A stretch of 64,000 nt of DNA from Marinobacter salarius. Its GTDB lineage: Bacteria; Pseudomonadota; Gammaproteobacteria; Pseudomonadales; Oleiphilaceae. Numbering within the stretch: the stretch's first letter is position 1; every line of letters starts with the position of its first letter. Below are positions 40,080-50,160 of this stretch, piece by piece. A program made the position numbers and the translations under genes. A model generated the notes under the pieces. That model saw nothing but the letters and a program-made list of their open reading frames with translations. It had not been told where the DNA came from and ran no database searches. The stretch covers positions 3,038,001 through 3,102,000 of the forward strand of contig CP007152.1 of the NCBI GenBank assembly GCA_000831005.1, written 5' to 3'.

Positions 40080-40917
40080 CCGCATTGGTTGATGTGACCG
40101 GTCGCCTGCGCAAGATGCCTGCAGAGGCCGGTGATCCGGTCAGCTATACCATCCGGGTGGGCGATACCCTCATCCCCCTTAATGAGATGGTCGGGTACCC
40201 GTTGCAGTTTGATTTCGATGGCGTGATACGCTGCATCAACTGTGATCGTAAGACCAACAAGAGTTTCAGCCAGGGTTACTGCTATCCCTGTTTTCGCAAG
40301 TTGGCCGCCTGTGACAGCTGCATCATGAGCCCGGAAAAATGCCATTACCATGAGGGCACCTGCCGTGAGCCGGAGTGGGGAGAGACTCACTGCATGATTG
40401 AGCATGTGGTGTATCTGGCTAATTCGTCCGGTCTCAAGGTGGGCATAACCCGCGGTTCTCAGGTGCCAACTCGCTGGATAGACCAGGGTGCCGTCGATGC
40501 CATCCCGATGGTCCGGGTGACTACCCGACAGTTAGCAGGTTTTGTGGAAGTCGCGTGCAAGAAGTACGTCGCGGACCGAACCAACTGGCGGGCCATGCTT
40601 AAAGGCGACGTGCCGGATCTGGACCTGGTTGAAGAGCGTCGCCGCATGCTGGAGCTGGTCGCCGACGATTTGTCGGAATTGCGCGCAGCCCACGGTGAGA
40701 ACAGTATCCGGCTGTCGATGAAGACGGGTTGGCTCTAAGCTATCCGGTCGAGGTATGGCCCCGGACGGTAAAAACTCATAATCTGGACAAGTCGCCCTCG
40801 GCGGACGGCGTGCTCCAGGGGATCAAGGGCCAATACCTGATCCTGGATACCGGTGTTATCAATATCCGTAAATACACCGGTTATGAAGTCCGCTTCCGGG
40901 TCTTCCCAAACCACTGA
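40076..40917 (+). CDS. DUF2797 protein (frameshifted near 40718)
   Basis: About 280 residues once repaired. Four Cys pairs (CINCDRKT, CYPCFRKLAACDSC, CHYHEGTC) suggest a zinc-binding front. A GIY-YIG-like stretch follows (VVYLANSSGLKVGITRGSQV). The frame stops at 40736; one added base near 40718 gives RLSDEDGLALSYPVEVWP and runs on to TGA 40917 through GIKGQYLILDTGVINIRKYT. The TTG start overlaps the preceding stop, with GAGGTG as SD. Function is unknown; the GIY-YIG-like part hints at nuclease ancestry. Confidence 0.85.
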
Positions 40918-40947
40918 GCCCGGCCCAACGAATTCTGGAGAAAGTGA

Positions 40948-43593
40948 ATGCGTACCAGTCAGCCACAGACCATTTTCCTCAAGGATTACCGCGTGCCCGC
41001 CTTTCTGGTGGACCATGTGGATCTGCGTTTTGAACTGTTTGAAGATGGGGCCAGGGTTCACTGTACCCTGGCCATGCGCCGGAATCCCGACAGCGATTCC
41101 TCGGACAAGAGCCTTGAACTCGACGGCGACAGCCTGACCACACTTGAATCGGTGAGCCTGGATGGCAACCTCCTGGAGGGCAGCGCCTACGAGGACCGTG
41201 ACGACAAACTCACCCTTCATGAAGTGCCGGATCAGTTTAATCTGGGGATCGTGACCTGGATCGAACCCCAGAACAACACGCGCCTGGAAGGCCTGTACAA
41301 ATCGTCGGGCATGTTCTGTACCCAGTGTGAAGCCGAAGGCTTCCGCTGCATTACGTACTTTCCTGACCGGCCCGATGTGATGGCCCGTTTCCGCACTCGT
41401 GTTGAGGCGGATAAAACCCGCTATCCCATCCTGCTGTCCAACGGCAACGATGTTGAAAAGGGCGATCTGGCCGACGGCAGGCATTTTGTTACCTGGGAAG
41501 ACCCATTCCCGAAGCCTTGCTACCTGTTTGCTCTGGTGGCCGGTGACCTCCTGGAGAAGCGGGACACCTTTAAGACAATGTCAGGTCGTGACATTGATCT
41601 GCGCATGTACGTTGAGCCCCGCAACGCCGAGAAGTGCGACCACGCCATGGACTCCCTGAAACGCGCCATGCGCTGGGACGAGGAGGTGTATGGCCGCGAG
41701 TACGATCTGGATATTTTCATGATCGTCGCAGTGGATGACTTCAACATGGGCGCCATGGAGAACAAGGGGCTGAACATTTTCAACTCCTCGTGCGTACTGG
41801 CCAGCCAGGAAACCGCGACGGACATGGCGTTCCAACGCATCGAGTCGATCGTGGCCCACGAGTATTTCCACAACTGGTCCGGTAATCGCGTGACCTGTCG
41901 CGACTGGTTCCAGCTTAGCCTGAAAGAAGGCTTCACGGTGTTTCGGGATTCCTGTTTTTCTGCCGATGTGGGTTCGCCCACTGTCAAGCGGATTGAGGAT
42001 GCGACCATGCTTCGTACCGCTCAGTTCGCCGAGGATGCGGGGCCAATGGCGCACCCGGTTCGTCCGGAATCCTATATGGAGATCACGAACTTCTACACGC
42101 TGACCATCTACGAGAAAGGTTCGGAAGTGGTGGGCATGATCCATACGCTGCTGGGGCCCGATCTGTTCCGCAAGGGCAGTGACCTGTACTTTGAGCGGCA
42201 TGACGGTCAGGCGGTGACAACAGACGACTTTGTCCGCGCCATGGAGGATGCCAGTGGTCGTGACCTGTCGCAGTTCCGTCTCTGGTACGAGCAGTCTGGC
42301 ACGCCAGAGCTGACAGTGCGGGATGAGTTTGATGACTCTGCTGGCATCTATCGCCTGACCATCAAACAGTCGATTCCGGATACACCGGGACAGGCCGATA
42401 AGAAGCCGCAGCACATCCCATTTGCCATCGGCCTTCTGGGTGCCGAGGGTGAGTCGTTGCCACTGAAGCTGGCTGCAGATGATGCCGATGCGCCAACGGA
42501 CCGGGTCCTGGAGTTGACCGACGCCAGTCATACCTTCGAATTCCACGGCTTGTCGGAGCGGCCAGTGCCTTCATTGTTGCGGGGGTTCTCGGCGCCGGTG
42601 CGGGTATTCTACCCGTGGACACGGGAGCAGCTCACCTTCCTGATGAGCCATGACTCGGACGGTTTCAATCGCTGGGACGCGGGGCAGCGCCTGGCGGTGG
42701 ACGTCATCAACTCACTGGTGTCGTCCACCGATGGGAACGTGGACGCCGGCCTGGTTGAGGCGTATCGCAGCCTGTTGGCGGACTCGTCTTTGGACCAGGC
42801 GCTGGTTGCCAAAATGCTGCAACTGCCATCCGAAGCCTATCTGATCGAACTGGCTGATCAGCCCAACGTACCTGCCATCCACAGAGCCCGTGAACGCGTG
42901 CTTGCGCATCTGGCGAGATCGCTGAGGGACGAGCTTCTGGCCTGCTATCACCGCAACACCCTGAGCGGTCACTACGAGGTGACGCCGGAGGCCGTGGCGC
43001 GTCGGAGCTTGCGGAATACCGCCCTGGCCTGGCTCCTGCACATCGATGATGAAGAGGGCCGGACGCTGGCGACAAGCCAGTTTAACGAGGCCGATAACAT
43101 GACGGATCGTATGGGAGCCCTTCGTGCCCTGGTGAACTCCGGTTACGAAAAAGAGCAGGAGCAGGCACTCGCAGACTTCTACCAGCAGTGGAAGGACGAC
43201 CCCCAGGTGGTTGAGCAATGGTTTGCGGTGCAGTCGGGCAGTACCCGCACCGGAGGCTTGCGCAAAGTCCATGAACTGATGGAGCACCCGGCGTTCGACT
43301 GGAAGAATCCCAACAAGATCCGCTCGGTGATCGGGGTGTTTGCCGGCCAGAATCTCCCTGCCTTCCACGCGGAGGATGGAGTCGGTTATCAGTTCCTGGC
43401 GGAGCAGGTGCGAAAACTGGATGACAGCAACCCACAGATTGCGGCCAGGCTGGTGTCTCCGCTGACCCGCTGGCGCAAATTCGCGCCGGTTCACGGCGAG
43501 CAGATGAAATCGGCGCTGGAGACCGTTCGTGACAAGTCTGGATTGTCGCGGGATGTCTACGAGGTGGTTCACAAGAGCCTTGCCGGCCAATAG
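40948..43593 (+). CDS. pepN: Aminopeptidase N (M1 family)
   Basis: 881 residues, full length. The exopeptidase motif GAMEN is at 268-272, the zinc motif HEYFH at 304-308 (H304, E305, H308), and the third ligand Glu lies in LSLKEGFTVFRD. It trims N-terminal residues from peptides in the cytoplasm. GGAGAAAG precedes the ATG. It is the last gene of the block that starts with nadK; a 185-bp gap without an obvious T-rich terminator follows. Confidence 0.96.
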   Translation: MRTSQPQTIFLKDYRVPAFLVDHVDLRFELFEDGARVHCTLAMRRNPDSDSSDKSLELDGDSLTTLESVSLDGNLLEGSAYEDRDDKLTLHEVPDQFNLGIVTWIEPQNNTRLEGLYKSSGMFCTQCEAEGFRCITYFPDRPDVMARFRTRVEADKTRYPILLSNGNDVEKGDLADGRHFVTWEDPFPKPCYLFALVAGDLLEKRDTFKTMSGRDIDLRMYVEPRNAEKCDHAMDSLKRAMRWDEEVYGREYDLDIFMIVAVDDFNMGAMENKGLNIFNSSCVLASQETATDMAFQRIESIVAHEYFHNWSGNRVTCRDWFQLSLKEGFTVFRDSCFSADVGSPTVKRIEDATMLRTAQFAEDAGPMAHPVRPESYMEITNFYTLTIYEKGSEVVGMIHTLLGPDLFRKGSDLYFERHDGQAVTTDDFVRAMEDASGRDLSQFRLWYEQSGTPELTVRDEFDDSAGIYRLTIKQSIPDTPGQADKKPQHIPFAIGLLGAEGESLPLKLAADDADAPTDRVLELTDASHTFEFHGLSERPVPSLLRGFSAPVRVFYPWTREQLTFLMSHDSDGFNRWDAGQRLAVDVINSLVSSTDGNVDAGLVEAYRSLLADSSLDQALVAKMLQLPSEAYLIELADQPNVPAIHRARERVLAHLARSLRDELLACYHRNTLSGHYEVTPEAVARRSLRNTALAWLLHIDDEEGRTLATSQFNEADNMTDRMGALRALVNSGYEKEQEQALADFYQQWKDDPQVVEQWFAVQSGSTRTGGLRKVHELMEHPAFDWKNPNKIRSVIGVFAGQNLPAFHAEDGVGYQFLAEQVRKLDDSNPQIAARLVSPLTRWRKFAPVHGEQMKSALETVRDKSGLSRDVYEVVHKSLAGQ

Positions 43594-43778
43594 GGAAGCG
43601 AGATCGCTGGGGTATCCGTCTGCCGCAACGCGGGGCCTGTCACAGGCGGATACAAAATCGCACTTTCGGTCGATAGACAATATCGGCCAATCGGCTACTC
43701 TGTCAGGAGCCGATATTCCATGACAACACAATAAGAAAAGCCTTCTACAGGGCTTTCAGACAGGTTTAAGGTTAAAAA

Positions 43779-45167
43779 ATGACATACAAGAACAATGTGA
43801 TTTTGGGCAGTCTGTTTGCTCTTTCGGTTTTTGCCATGCCAGCCAGTTCCGCCGTTTCCAGTAGTGAAGCCGCTCGACTGGGTCAGGATCTTACCCCGTT
43901 TGGCTCCGTGAAAGCCGGCAACGAGGCAGGCACCATTCCCGCGTGGACGGGTGGCCTCACCGAAGCCCCTGCCGGATATGAGGGTAGTGGTCAGCACCAT
44001 ATCAACCCTTTCCCGGACGATGAGGTGTTATTCACCATCAGCGCGTCCAACATGGATCAGTATGACGAGTACCTGACCGACGGCCTCCGCGCCATGCTCG
44101 ACACCTATCCGACGACCTTCCGTATTCCGGTCTACAAAAGCCGTCGCACACACGCGGTGCCGGATTGGGTTGCTGAAAATACCAGGGAAAATGCCGTAGA
44201 TGCTGAGGTAGTGGGTAAAGGCGAGGGTATCGATGGCGCCTTTGCCGGTTATCCTTTCCCCATCCTGCACGGTAATAATGAGCAAAAAGCCTGGCAGGTA
44301 ATCTGGAATCACCTGACTCGCTGGCGTGGCGTTTCCGTAACCCGCCGTTCAAGCGAAGTGGCAGTGCAGCCGGATGGCGATTACTCCCTTGTGACCTCTC
44401 AGCAGGAAGCCTTCTTCAATTACTACAACCCTGAGGGTAGTGAAGAAGAACTCGATAACGTTATTTTCTATTATCTGTCGTTCACCCAGTCGCCACCCCG
44501 TCTCGCCGGTGGTGCCATCCTGATTCATGAAACTCTGAACCAGATTATCAACCCGCGTAATGGTTGGGGTTACAACGCCGGCCAGCGCCGTGTTCGCCGT
44601 GCACCCAACCTGGGCTATGACTCTCCGATTGCAGCCGCAGACAATCTGCGAACAGCCGATGACACCGATATCTTTAACGGTGCCCTGGACCGCTACAATT
44701 GGGAATATGAGGGCATGCGGGAGATCTACGTTCCCTACAACAATTACCGCATCGGTGAGCAGGGCACGCCTTACTCCGAAATCCTGGGTATTTCCCACCT
44801 GAATCCGGACCTCACCCGTTGGGAGCTCCATCGGGTGCATGTTGTGGAAGCGACCCTGAAGGAAGGGGAGCGCCATATTTACGGCAAGCGTCGCTTCTAT
44901 GTGGATGCCGATAGCTGGAACACCTTGCTGCTGGACCAGTACGATGGCCGCGGTGAGCTCTGGCGCGTGACCATGGGCCTGGCGAAAAACTATTATGAAT
45001 TGCCTGGCGTATGGACAGTGCTGGATGTGTACCATGACCTTCAGGCTCGTCGTTATCACGTGCTGGGCCTGGATACCGAAGAGGGTTCCACCCGTAAGTT
45101 TACCAACGACGTGCCCAACCGACGGTATTTCTCGCCGGCTTCCCTGCGTCGCAGGAGTGTGCGTTAA
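43779..45167 (+). CDS. DUF1329 outer-membrane/periplasmic lipid-handling protein
   Basis: 462 residues with a signal peptide (ILGSLFALSVFAMPASSA). The start of the mature part (EAARLGQDLTPFGSVKAGNE, GTIPAWTGGL) and HVVEATLKEGERHIYGKRRF are typical of DUF1329, which is structurally related to LolB/outer-membrane lipoprotein-sorting folds. Such genes usually cluster with a DUF1302 porin-like gene, a YCF48 protein and an RND exporter. The YCF48 and RND genes follow here; no DUF1302 gene is adjacent. In the 43594-43778 gap an inverted repeat (AATATCGGC 43679, GCCGATATT 43709) may be a regulatory site. Confidence 0.9.
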   Translation: MTYKNNVILGSLFALSVFAMPASSAVSSSEAARLGQDLTPFGSVKAGNEAGTIPAWTGGLTEAPAGYEGSGQHHINPFPDDEVLFTISASNMDQYDEYLTDGLRAMLDTYPTTFRIPVYKSRRTHAVPDWVAENTRENAVDAEVVGKGEGIDGAFAGYPFPILHGNNEQKAWQVIWNHLTRWRGVSVTRRSSEVAVQPDGDYSLVTSQQEAFFNYYNPEGSEEELDNVIFYYLSFTQSPPRLAGGAILIHETLNQIINPRNGWGYNAGQRRVRRAPNLGYDSPIAAADNLRTADDTDIFNGALDRYNWEYEGMREIYVPYNNYRIGEQGTPYSEILGISHLNPDLTRWELHRVHVVEATLKEGERHIYGKRRFYVDADSWNTLLLDQYDGRGELWRVTMGLAKNYYELPGVWTVLDVYHDLQARRYHVLGLDTEEGSTRKFTNDVPNRRYFSPASLRRRSVR

Positions 45168-45220
45168 CGTCTTGACTCGCTGTTGGAACACGATTTTCGC
45201 CAGAGACGGATGGCGACGGA

Positions 45221-45250
45221 TATACCGGTGGTCGGAAGGGCACCGGTATA
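45221..45250 (+). promoter_or_regulatory. Intercistronic hairpin between DUF1329 and YCF48 genes
   Basis: TATACCGGTG (45221-45230) and CACCGGTATA (45241-45250) are perfect 10-bp inverted arms with a 10-base loop. A second small hairpin (GCCGGT GCG ACCGGC) follows near 45264. There is no T-tract, so an mRNA-processing or stability element is more likely than a terminator. Confidence 0.45.
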
Positions 45251-45321
45251 TTCATAGTATTGGCCGGTGCGACCGGCAAAATCAGAGTGACACAGTTCAA
45301 CACAACATATAGGCAATCTGA

Positions 45322-46470
45322 ATGGCTACAAGGTTGATGTGCAAGACTCTGGGAGCGGCCTGTCTTGGACTATCCATGGCATTGTCCGCGCCCACGGTGT
45401 TTGCGCTTGCAGATATCATCGAAACCCCATCCCGGCCAACTGCGCTTGCGCCAGAGCATCTGCTCAATGATGTCGACACGGCGGGCGAACGAATCGTGGC
45501 AGCCGGTGTGCGTGGTCATATCATTTTTTCCGATGATGATGGTGAAAGTTGGGTGCAGGGTGAAGTTCCGGTATCGGTCACATTGACCGGCGTGGATTTT
45601 GGCACTGAACAGCATGGCTGGGCCGTTGGGCACAGTGGTGTTGTTCTCCATTCAGACGATGCGGGCGAAAACTGGGAGCTCCAGCTCACCGGTGTCCGGG
45701 CTGCTGAATTGGCGATTGAAAGTCGCCAGGAGCAGATCGACGAAATGGAGCAGAAACTGGAAGAAGCCCCGGAGGACGAGAAAGACGACCTCGATTGGGC
45801 GTTGGGTGATCTGTATTTCTCGCTGGAAAACCTGCAGGCGGATCTTGAAATCGGCCCGGTGAACCCATTTCTGGATGTCTGGTTCGAAAATGAGAACCAC
45901 GGTTTCGTTGTTGGTGCCTATGGCATGTTTTTGCGCACGACGGACGGCGGAAAGACCTGGAAAGACTGGGCGCCGAAGCTTGAAAACCCCAGCAGTTTTC
46001 ACCTGAACAGTATTGGCCAGATCACTGGCGGTGGCCTGGTGATCGTCGGTGAGGCTGGGCAGATTTTCGTGTCCGTCGATGGCGGTGACAGCTGGGAGAG
46101 ACGTGAGAGCCCCTATGAAGGCTCCCTGTTCGGAGCAATCGGAACCGGTAATGTGAATGAGATACTCGCATTCGGTTTGCGTGGGAACATCTTCTTTTCA
46201 TCCGACCTGGGCAGAAGCTGGAAAGTGGTGCCCAGTGAGTCGGACGCAACCCTCAATGATGGCACGGTGTCCGAAGACGGCCGTATCACGTTGGTTGGCA
46301 ATGGTGGCGCAGTGCTAATGAGCACCAACGGTGGAGATACCTTCCGTCCCTACTTCCGGGATGATCGGGAAGGGGTGATGGATGTTGTCCCCGTATCGGG
46401 AACCAATCTGCTGATTGTGGGCGAGGGTGGCGTGAAGCACACCGACGCCCGCGGCAAGAATCTTCAATAA
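45322..46470 (+). CDS. YCF48/BNR-repeat periplasmic protein
   Basis: 382 residues with a signal peptide (LGLSMALSAPTVFALA). Repeated blade signatures recur: FSDDDGESW, HSDDAGENW, RTTDGGKTW, VSVDGGDSW, FSSDLGRSW, MSTNGGDTF, each an Asp-box of a beta-propeller. A charged helical insert (residues about 130-175) interrupts the blades. It is related to YCF48 (photosystem assembly factor), but in this context it accompanies an RND exporter and a DUF1329 protein, so an assembly or cargo role in envelope lipid export is likely (inference). Confidence 0.88.
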   Translation: MATRLMCKTLGAACLGLSMALSAPTVFALADIIETPSRPTALAPEHLLNDVDTAGERIVAAGVRGHIIFSDDDGESWVQGEVPVSVTLTGVDFGTEQHGWAVGHSGVVLHSDDAGENWELQLTGVRAAELAIESRQEQIDEMEQKLEEAPEDEKDDLDWALGDLYFSLENLQADLEIGPVNPFLDVWFENENHGFVVGAYGMFLRTTDGGKTWKDWAPKLENPSSFHLNSIGQITGGGLVIVGEAGQIFVSVDGGDSWERRESPYEGSLFGAIGTGNVNEILAFGLRGNIFFSSDLGRSWKVVPSESDATLNDGTVSEDGRITLVGNGGAVLMSTNGGDTFRPYFRDDREGVMDVVPVSGTNLLIVGEGGVKHTDARGKNLQ

Positions 46471-46516
46471 CGCCCTGATGCGGCACCAACAGATAGAAAA
46501 TTAGAGGGGCTTTTGA

Positions 46517-48901
46517 ATGTCGAACCCGAAGCACGACAAGGGCGAGCATTACCTGACTACACCGAAGGCAGAACCGTTCCTGGAACGGCTGATCTTCAAC
46601 AATCGGGCCATCATCCTGATTGCCTTTTTCTTCCTGACGCTGTTCCTTGGCTACAACGCGGTCAAGATTGAGCCGGATGCCAGTTTCGAGCGGATGATTC
46701 CGTTGGAGCATCCCTACATCGTCAATATGCTTGAGCACCGGGACGATCTGGAGAACCTGGGTAACTTTGTGCGTATCGCCGTGGAAGTGGAAGAGGGCGA
46801 TATCTTCACAGCCGAGTATATGGAAACCCTGAAGCAGATCACCGATGAGGTGTTCTATCTCAACGGGGTGGACCGTTCCGGATTGAAATCACTCTGGACC
46901 TCCAACGTTCGCTGGGTTGAGGTGACTGAGCAAGGGTTCCAGGGCGGCACCGTGATCCCGGACGGTTACGATGGCTCCCGGGCCACCCTTGAACAGCTGC
47001 GTCAGAACGTACTCCGTTCGAACGAAGTAGGGCGCCTGATTTCCGACAACTTCCGCTCTACCATCGTGTACGCGCCGCTTTATGAGAACAACCCTGAAAC
47101 TGGCGAGCCGCTGGACTACGGTGAGTTCTCGCGCCAGTTGGAAGAAAAGATCCGGGACAAGTACGAGGCGCAGAATCCGAACATTGAAATTCACATCGTC
47201 GGTTTCGCCAAGAAAGTGGGCGACCTCATTGAGGGTATTGGTTCCATTGCCTGGTTTGCGGGCATCACCATTATCCTGACGACCCTGTTGCTGTTCGGGT
47301 ACTCACGTTGCATTACCGGAACACTGGTTCCGGTGTTCACCTCCATCATCGCGGTGTTCCTGCAACTGGGCACATTGAGGCTGTTGGGGTATGGCCTGGA
47401 CCCTTACTCGGTTCTGGTTCCGTTCCTCGTATTTGCCATCGGCATCAGTCATGGCGTTCAGATTGTGAATGCCATGGCGGTGGAAGCGGCGAAAGGGTTT
47501 GATTCCGTTACCGCGGCCCGCCTTGCGTTCCGGGCGCTCTACATCCCGGGCATGCTGGCTCTGATTTCAGATGCCTTCGGCTTCCTGACTCTGTTCTTCA
47601 TCGAGATCGATGTTATCCGGGATCTGGCCGTTGCCGCCGGCATCGGTGTGGCGTTCGTCATTCTGACCAACCTGGTATTGCACGTATTGATCATGTCGTA
47701 CCTTGGTATCTCCAAGGGCGGTGTTCGTCATGTGCAGAATCATGGTGAAAAGCAGGACCGCAAGTGGCGCGTCATGTCTTACTTCGCACATCCCGGTGTG
47801 GCACCGATTTCTCTGTTGATAGCGGTTATTGGCCTGGGTCTTGGCCTTTATTACAAGCAAGGCCTGAAAGTCGGTGACCTTGATCAGGGTGCGCCGGAGC
47901 TGCGGGCCGATTCCCGCTACAACAAGGACAATGCCTACATCATCGACAACTACTCAACGAGTGCCGATGTGTTGGTCGTGATGGTGAAAACCGAGGAAGA
48001 GCAGTGTACCCAGTACAACGTTCTCCGCGCGATGGACAACCTTCAGTGGGAGCTTCAGAACACGCCTGGCGTGCAGTCCTCGGCGTCTTTGGCCGATGTG
48101 TCCAAGATTGTTACCAAGGCACTGAACGAGGGTAACTGGAAGTGGTATGAGATTTCCCGCAACCAGACCATTATCAATGCCTCGATCCGTGAGGCGCCGG
48201 CAGGCCTGATCAATACCAATTGTGATCTGACACCGGTGCTTGTTTTCCTTGAGGATCACAAGGCAGAAACGCTGGAAACAGTCACCGAACGCGTTGAGGA
48301 GTTCGCCAGCAACAATAACAACGACGAATACACGTTCATGCTGGCCGCCGGTAATGCGGGCGTCGAAGCTGCCACGAACGATGTCATCTCAAGTGCGAAG
48401 AACATGATGTTGATCTTCGTCTACGGTGTGGTCGCGTCATTGTGCCTGCTGACGTTCCGTTCTATCCGTGCGGTTCTGTGTATTCTGATCCCACTGGGCC
48501 TGACGTCGATCCTGGCCGAGGCGATCATGGCGGTATCAGGCATTGGTATCAAGGTAGCGACGTTGCCGGTTATTGCGCTGGGCGTGGGTATTGGTGTCGA
48601 CTACGGTATCTATATCTACAGCAAGCTCGAGAAGTTCCTGTTGGAGGGCAAGACACTCCAGGAAGCATACTTCGAGACCCTGAGGTCTACTGGTAAGGCG
48701 GTTATCTTTACCGGTGTCACACTGGGTATCGGTGTGGTTACCTGGATCTTCTCGCCGATCAAGTTCCAGGCGGATATGGGGCTGTTGCTGTTCTTCATGT
48801 TCATCTGGAACATGGTGGGCTCTATCTGGCTGCTGCCGGCCCTGGCGCGTTTCCTCCTGCGCCCGGATCGAATGGTTGCCAAGGCCCGCGCGAACAAATA
48901 A
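46517..48901 (+). CDS. RND-superfamily (MMPL-type) exporter
   Basis: 794 residues with 12 predicted membrane segments in two similar halves, each with a large periplasmic loop. VLVPFLVFAIGISHGVQIVN in the first half and ALGVGIGVDYGIYIYSKLEK in the second are the repeated TM4/TM10-type motifs; GVDYG is diagnostic of MMPL/HpnN-like lipid exporters. It follows the YCF48 gene by 46 bp and ends in a strong terminator. Lipid, hydrocarbon or hopanoid-like cargo is the family expectation; the actual cargo is not shown. Confidence 0.9.
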   Translation: MSNPKHDKGEHYLTTPKAEPFLERLIFNNRAIILIAFFFLTLFLGYNAVKIEPDASFERMIPLEHPYIVNMLEHRDDLENLGNFVRIAVEVEEGDIFTAEYMETLKQITDEVFYLNGVDRSGLKSLWTSNVRWVEVTEQGFQGGTVIPDGYDGSRATLEQLRQNVLRSNEVGRLISDNFRSTIVYAPLYENNPETGEPLDYGEFSRQLEEKIRDKYEAQNPNIEIHIVGFAKKVGDLIEGIGSIAWFAGITIILTTLLLFGYSRCITGTLVPVFTSIIAVFLQLGTLRLLGYGLDPYSVLVPFLVFAIGISHGVQIVNAMAVEAAKGFDSVTAARLAFRALYIPGMLALISDAFGFLTLFFIEIDVIRDLAVAAGIGVAFVILTNLVLHVLIMSYLGISKGGVRHVQNHGEKQDRKWRVMSYFAHPGVAPISLLIAVIGLGLGLYYKQGLKVGDLDQGAPELRADSRYNKDNAYIIDNYSTSADVLVVMVKTEEEQCTQYNVLRAMDNLQWELQNTPGVQSSASLADVSKIVTKALNEGNWKWYEISRNQTIINASIREAPAGLINTNCDLTPVLVFLEDHKAETLETVTERVEEFASNNNNDEYTFMLAAGNAGVEAATNDVISSAKNMMLIFVYGVVASLCLLTFRSIRAVLCILIPLGLTSILAEAIMAVSGIGIKVATLPVIALGVGIGVDYGIYIYSKLEKFLLEGKTLQEAYFETLRSTGKAVIFTGVTLGIGVVTWIFSPIKFQADMGLLLFFMFIWNMVGSIWLLPALARFLLRPDRMVAKARANK

Positions 48902-48920
48902 GATTCGCGACCGCTTGATC

Positions 48921-48948
48921 AAAAAAGCCCGCTCTGCGGGCTTTTTTT
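48921..48948 (+). terminator. Intrinsic terminator after the RND gene
   Basis: AAAAAAGCCCGC and GCGGGCTTTTTTT form a hairpin around a TCT loop with a long T-tract, closing the DUF1329-YCF48-RND unit. Confidence 0.93.
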
Positions 48949-49090
48949 GTTTTTTTGCTCAAGTGGTTAGCGAGCTAACCCTTGCTTTATTTATATCGCA
49001 AAGTGGTCTATGTTTTAAGGCGAAAGTGAGGAGTGTCCGTTTCGTTACGCGGGCCCAAAAAAGCAATAATGAACAGATAAGGGAAAAGTC

Positions 49091-50074
49091 ATGGCACTGA
49101 AACAGAAATTTTCCGCACTTGCAGTTGCAGCAGCGGTCAGCCTTGGAACCGCCTCGACAGCGGTTACCGCGCAGGAGCAGAAATTTGTCACCATCGGTAC
49201 CGGGGGCGTAACCGGTGTGTACTATCCGGCTGGTGGTGCGATTTGTCGCCTGGTTAACATGGATCGTAAGGAACATGGTATTCGCTGCTCTGTAGAGAGC
49301 ACCGGTGGTTCGGTCTATAACCTGAACGCGATTCGCCAGGGTGAGCTGGACCTGGCGGTAGCCCAGTCTGACTGGCAGTACCACGCCTACAACGGCACCA
49401 GCCAGTTCGAGGAAGACGGAAAGAACGAGAAGCTGCGTGCTGTATTCTCGCTGCACCCCGAGCCATTCACGGTGGTTGCCAGCAAGGGGTCTGGTATCAA
49501 GACGTTTGAAGATCTTGCAGGCAAGCGCGTGTCCGTCGGTAACCCCGGTTCCGGCCAGCGCGCCACAGCAGAAGTGCTGATGGACGAAATGGGCTGGACC
49601 ATGGACAAGTTCTCGCTTCCGGCGGAACTGAAGGCTGCGGAGCAATCCCAGGCTCTGTGTGATGGCAATATTGATGCATTCTTCTACACCGTTGGGCACC
49701 CCTCCGGTGCGATCAAGGAAGCGACCACGTCCTGTGACAGTGTGATCGTCAGCGTCAATAACGAAGCGACCAAGAAGCTGGTTGCAGACAACCCATACTA
49801 CCGTGAAGCGGTGATCCCGGGTGGTATGTATCGTGGTTCTGACGATGACGTGACCACGTTTGGTGTGGCGGCAACGTTTGTCTCGTCTACCGAGGTATCT
49901 GAGGACGTAGTGTACGAAGTGGTCAAGGCTGTATTCGAGAACTTTGACAGCTTCAAGCGCCTGCACCCTGCGTTTGCCAACCTGAAGAAAGAAGAAATGG
50001 TATCCGACGCGTTGAGTGCACCTCTGCACCCGGGCGCGGCGAAGTACTACAAAGAAGCCGGCCTGATCGACTGA
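49091..50074 (+). CDS. TAXI-family TRAP transporter substrate-binding protein
   Basis: 327 residues with a signal peptide ([18 protein letters not shown]). The mature start [20 protein letters not shown] and the region [15 protein letters not shown] are signatures of the TAXI type of TRAP periplasmic receptor. It delivers its ligand, often glutamate or another small acid, to the membrane permease encoded next, 86 bp downstream. A palindrome GGTTAG-CGAG-CTAACC (48966-48981) lies in the promoter region and may be an operator. Confidence 0.93.
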   Translation: MALKQKFSALAVAAAVSLGTASTAVTAQEQKFVTIGTGGVTGVYYPAGGAICRLVNMDRKEHGIRCSVESTGGSVYNLNAIRQGELDLAVAQSDWQYHAYNGTSQFEEDGKNEKLRAVFSLHPEPFTVVASKGSGIKTFEDLAGKRVSVGNPGSGQRATAEVLMDEMGWTMDKFSLPAELKAAEQSQALCDGNIDAFFYTVGHPSGAIKEATTSCDSVIVSVNNEATKKLVADNPYYREAVIPGGMYRGSDDDVTTFGVAATFVSSTEVSEDVVYEVVKAVFENFDSFKRLHPAFANLKKEEMVSDALSAPLHPGAAKYYKEAGLID

Positions 50075-50160
50075 TCCTGTAACCGGTAAAACGACACCGC
50101 GGGCAGGCCTGCCCGCGGTGTTCTGATCTCCGACCCGCTATATTCTTACAGGACCCAGCT

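Noticed and set aside
42712-43731. 339-aa minus-strand ORF
   Set aside because: It is antisense to the 3' part of pepN, with low-complexity translation and no domain.
48960-49000. Sigma54 promoter upstream of the TAXI gene
   Set aside because: TTGCTT resembles a -12 element, but the required GG lies at the wrong distance.
48959-50029. 356-aa minus-strand ORF
   Set aside because: It is antisense to the TAXI binding-protein gene, whose signal peptide and TAXI motifs are unambiguous.
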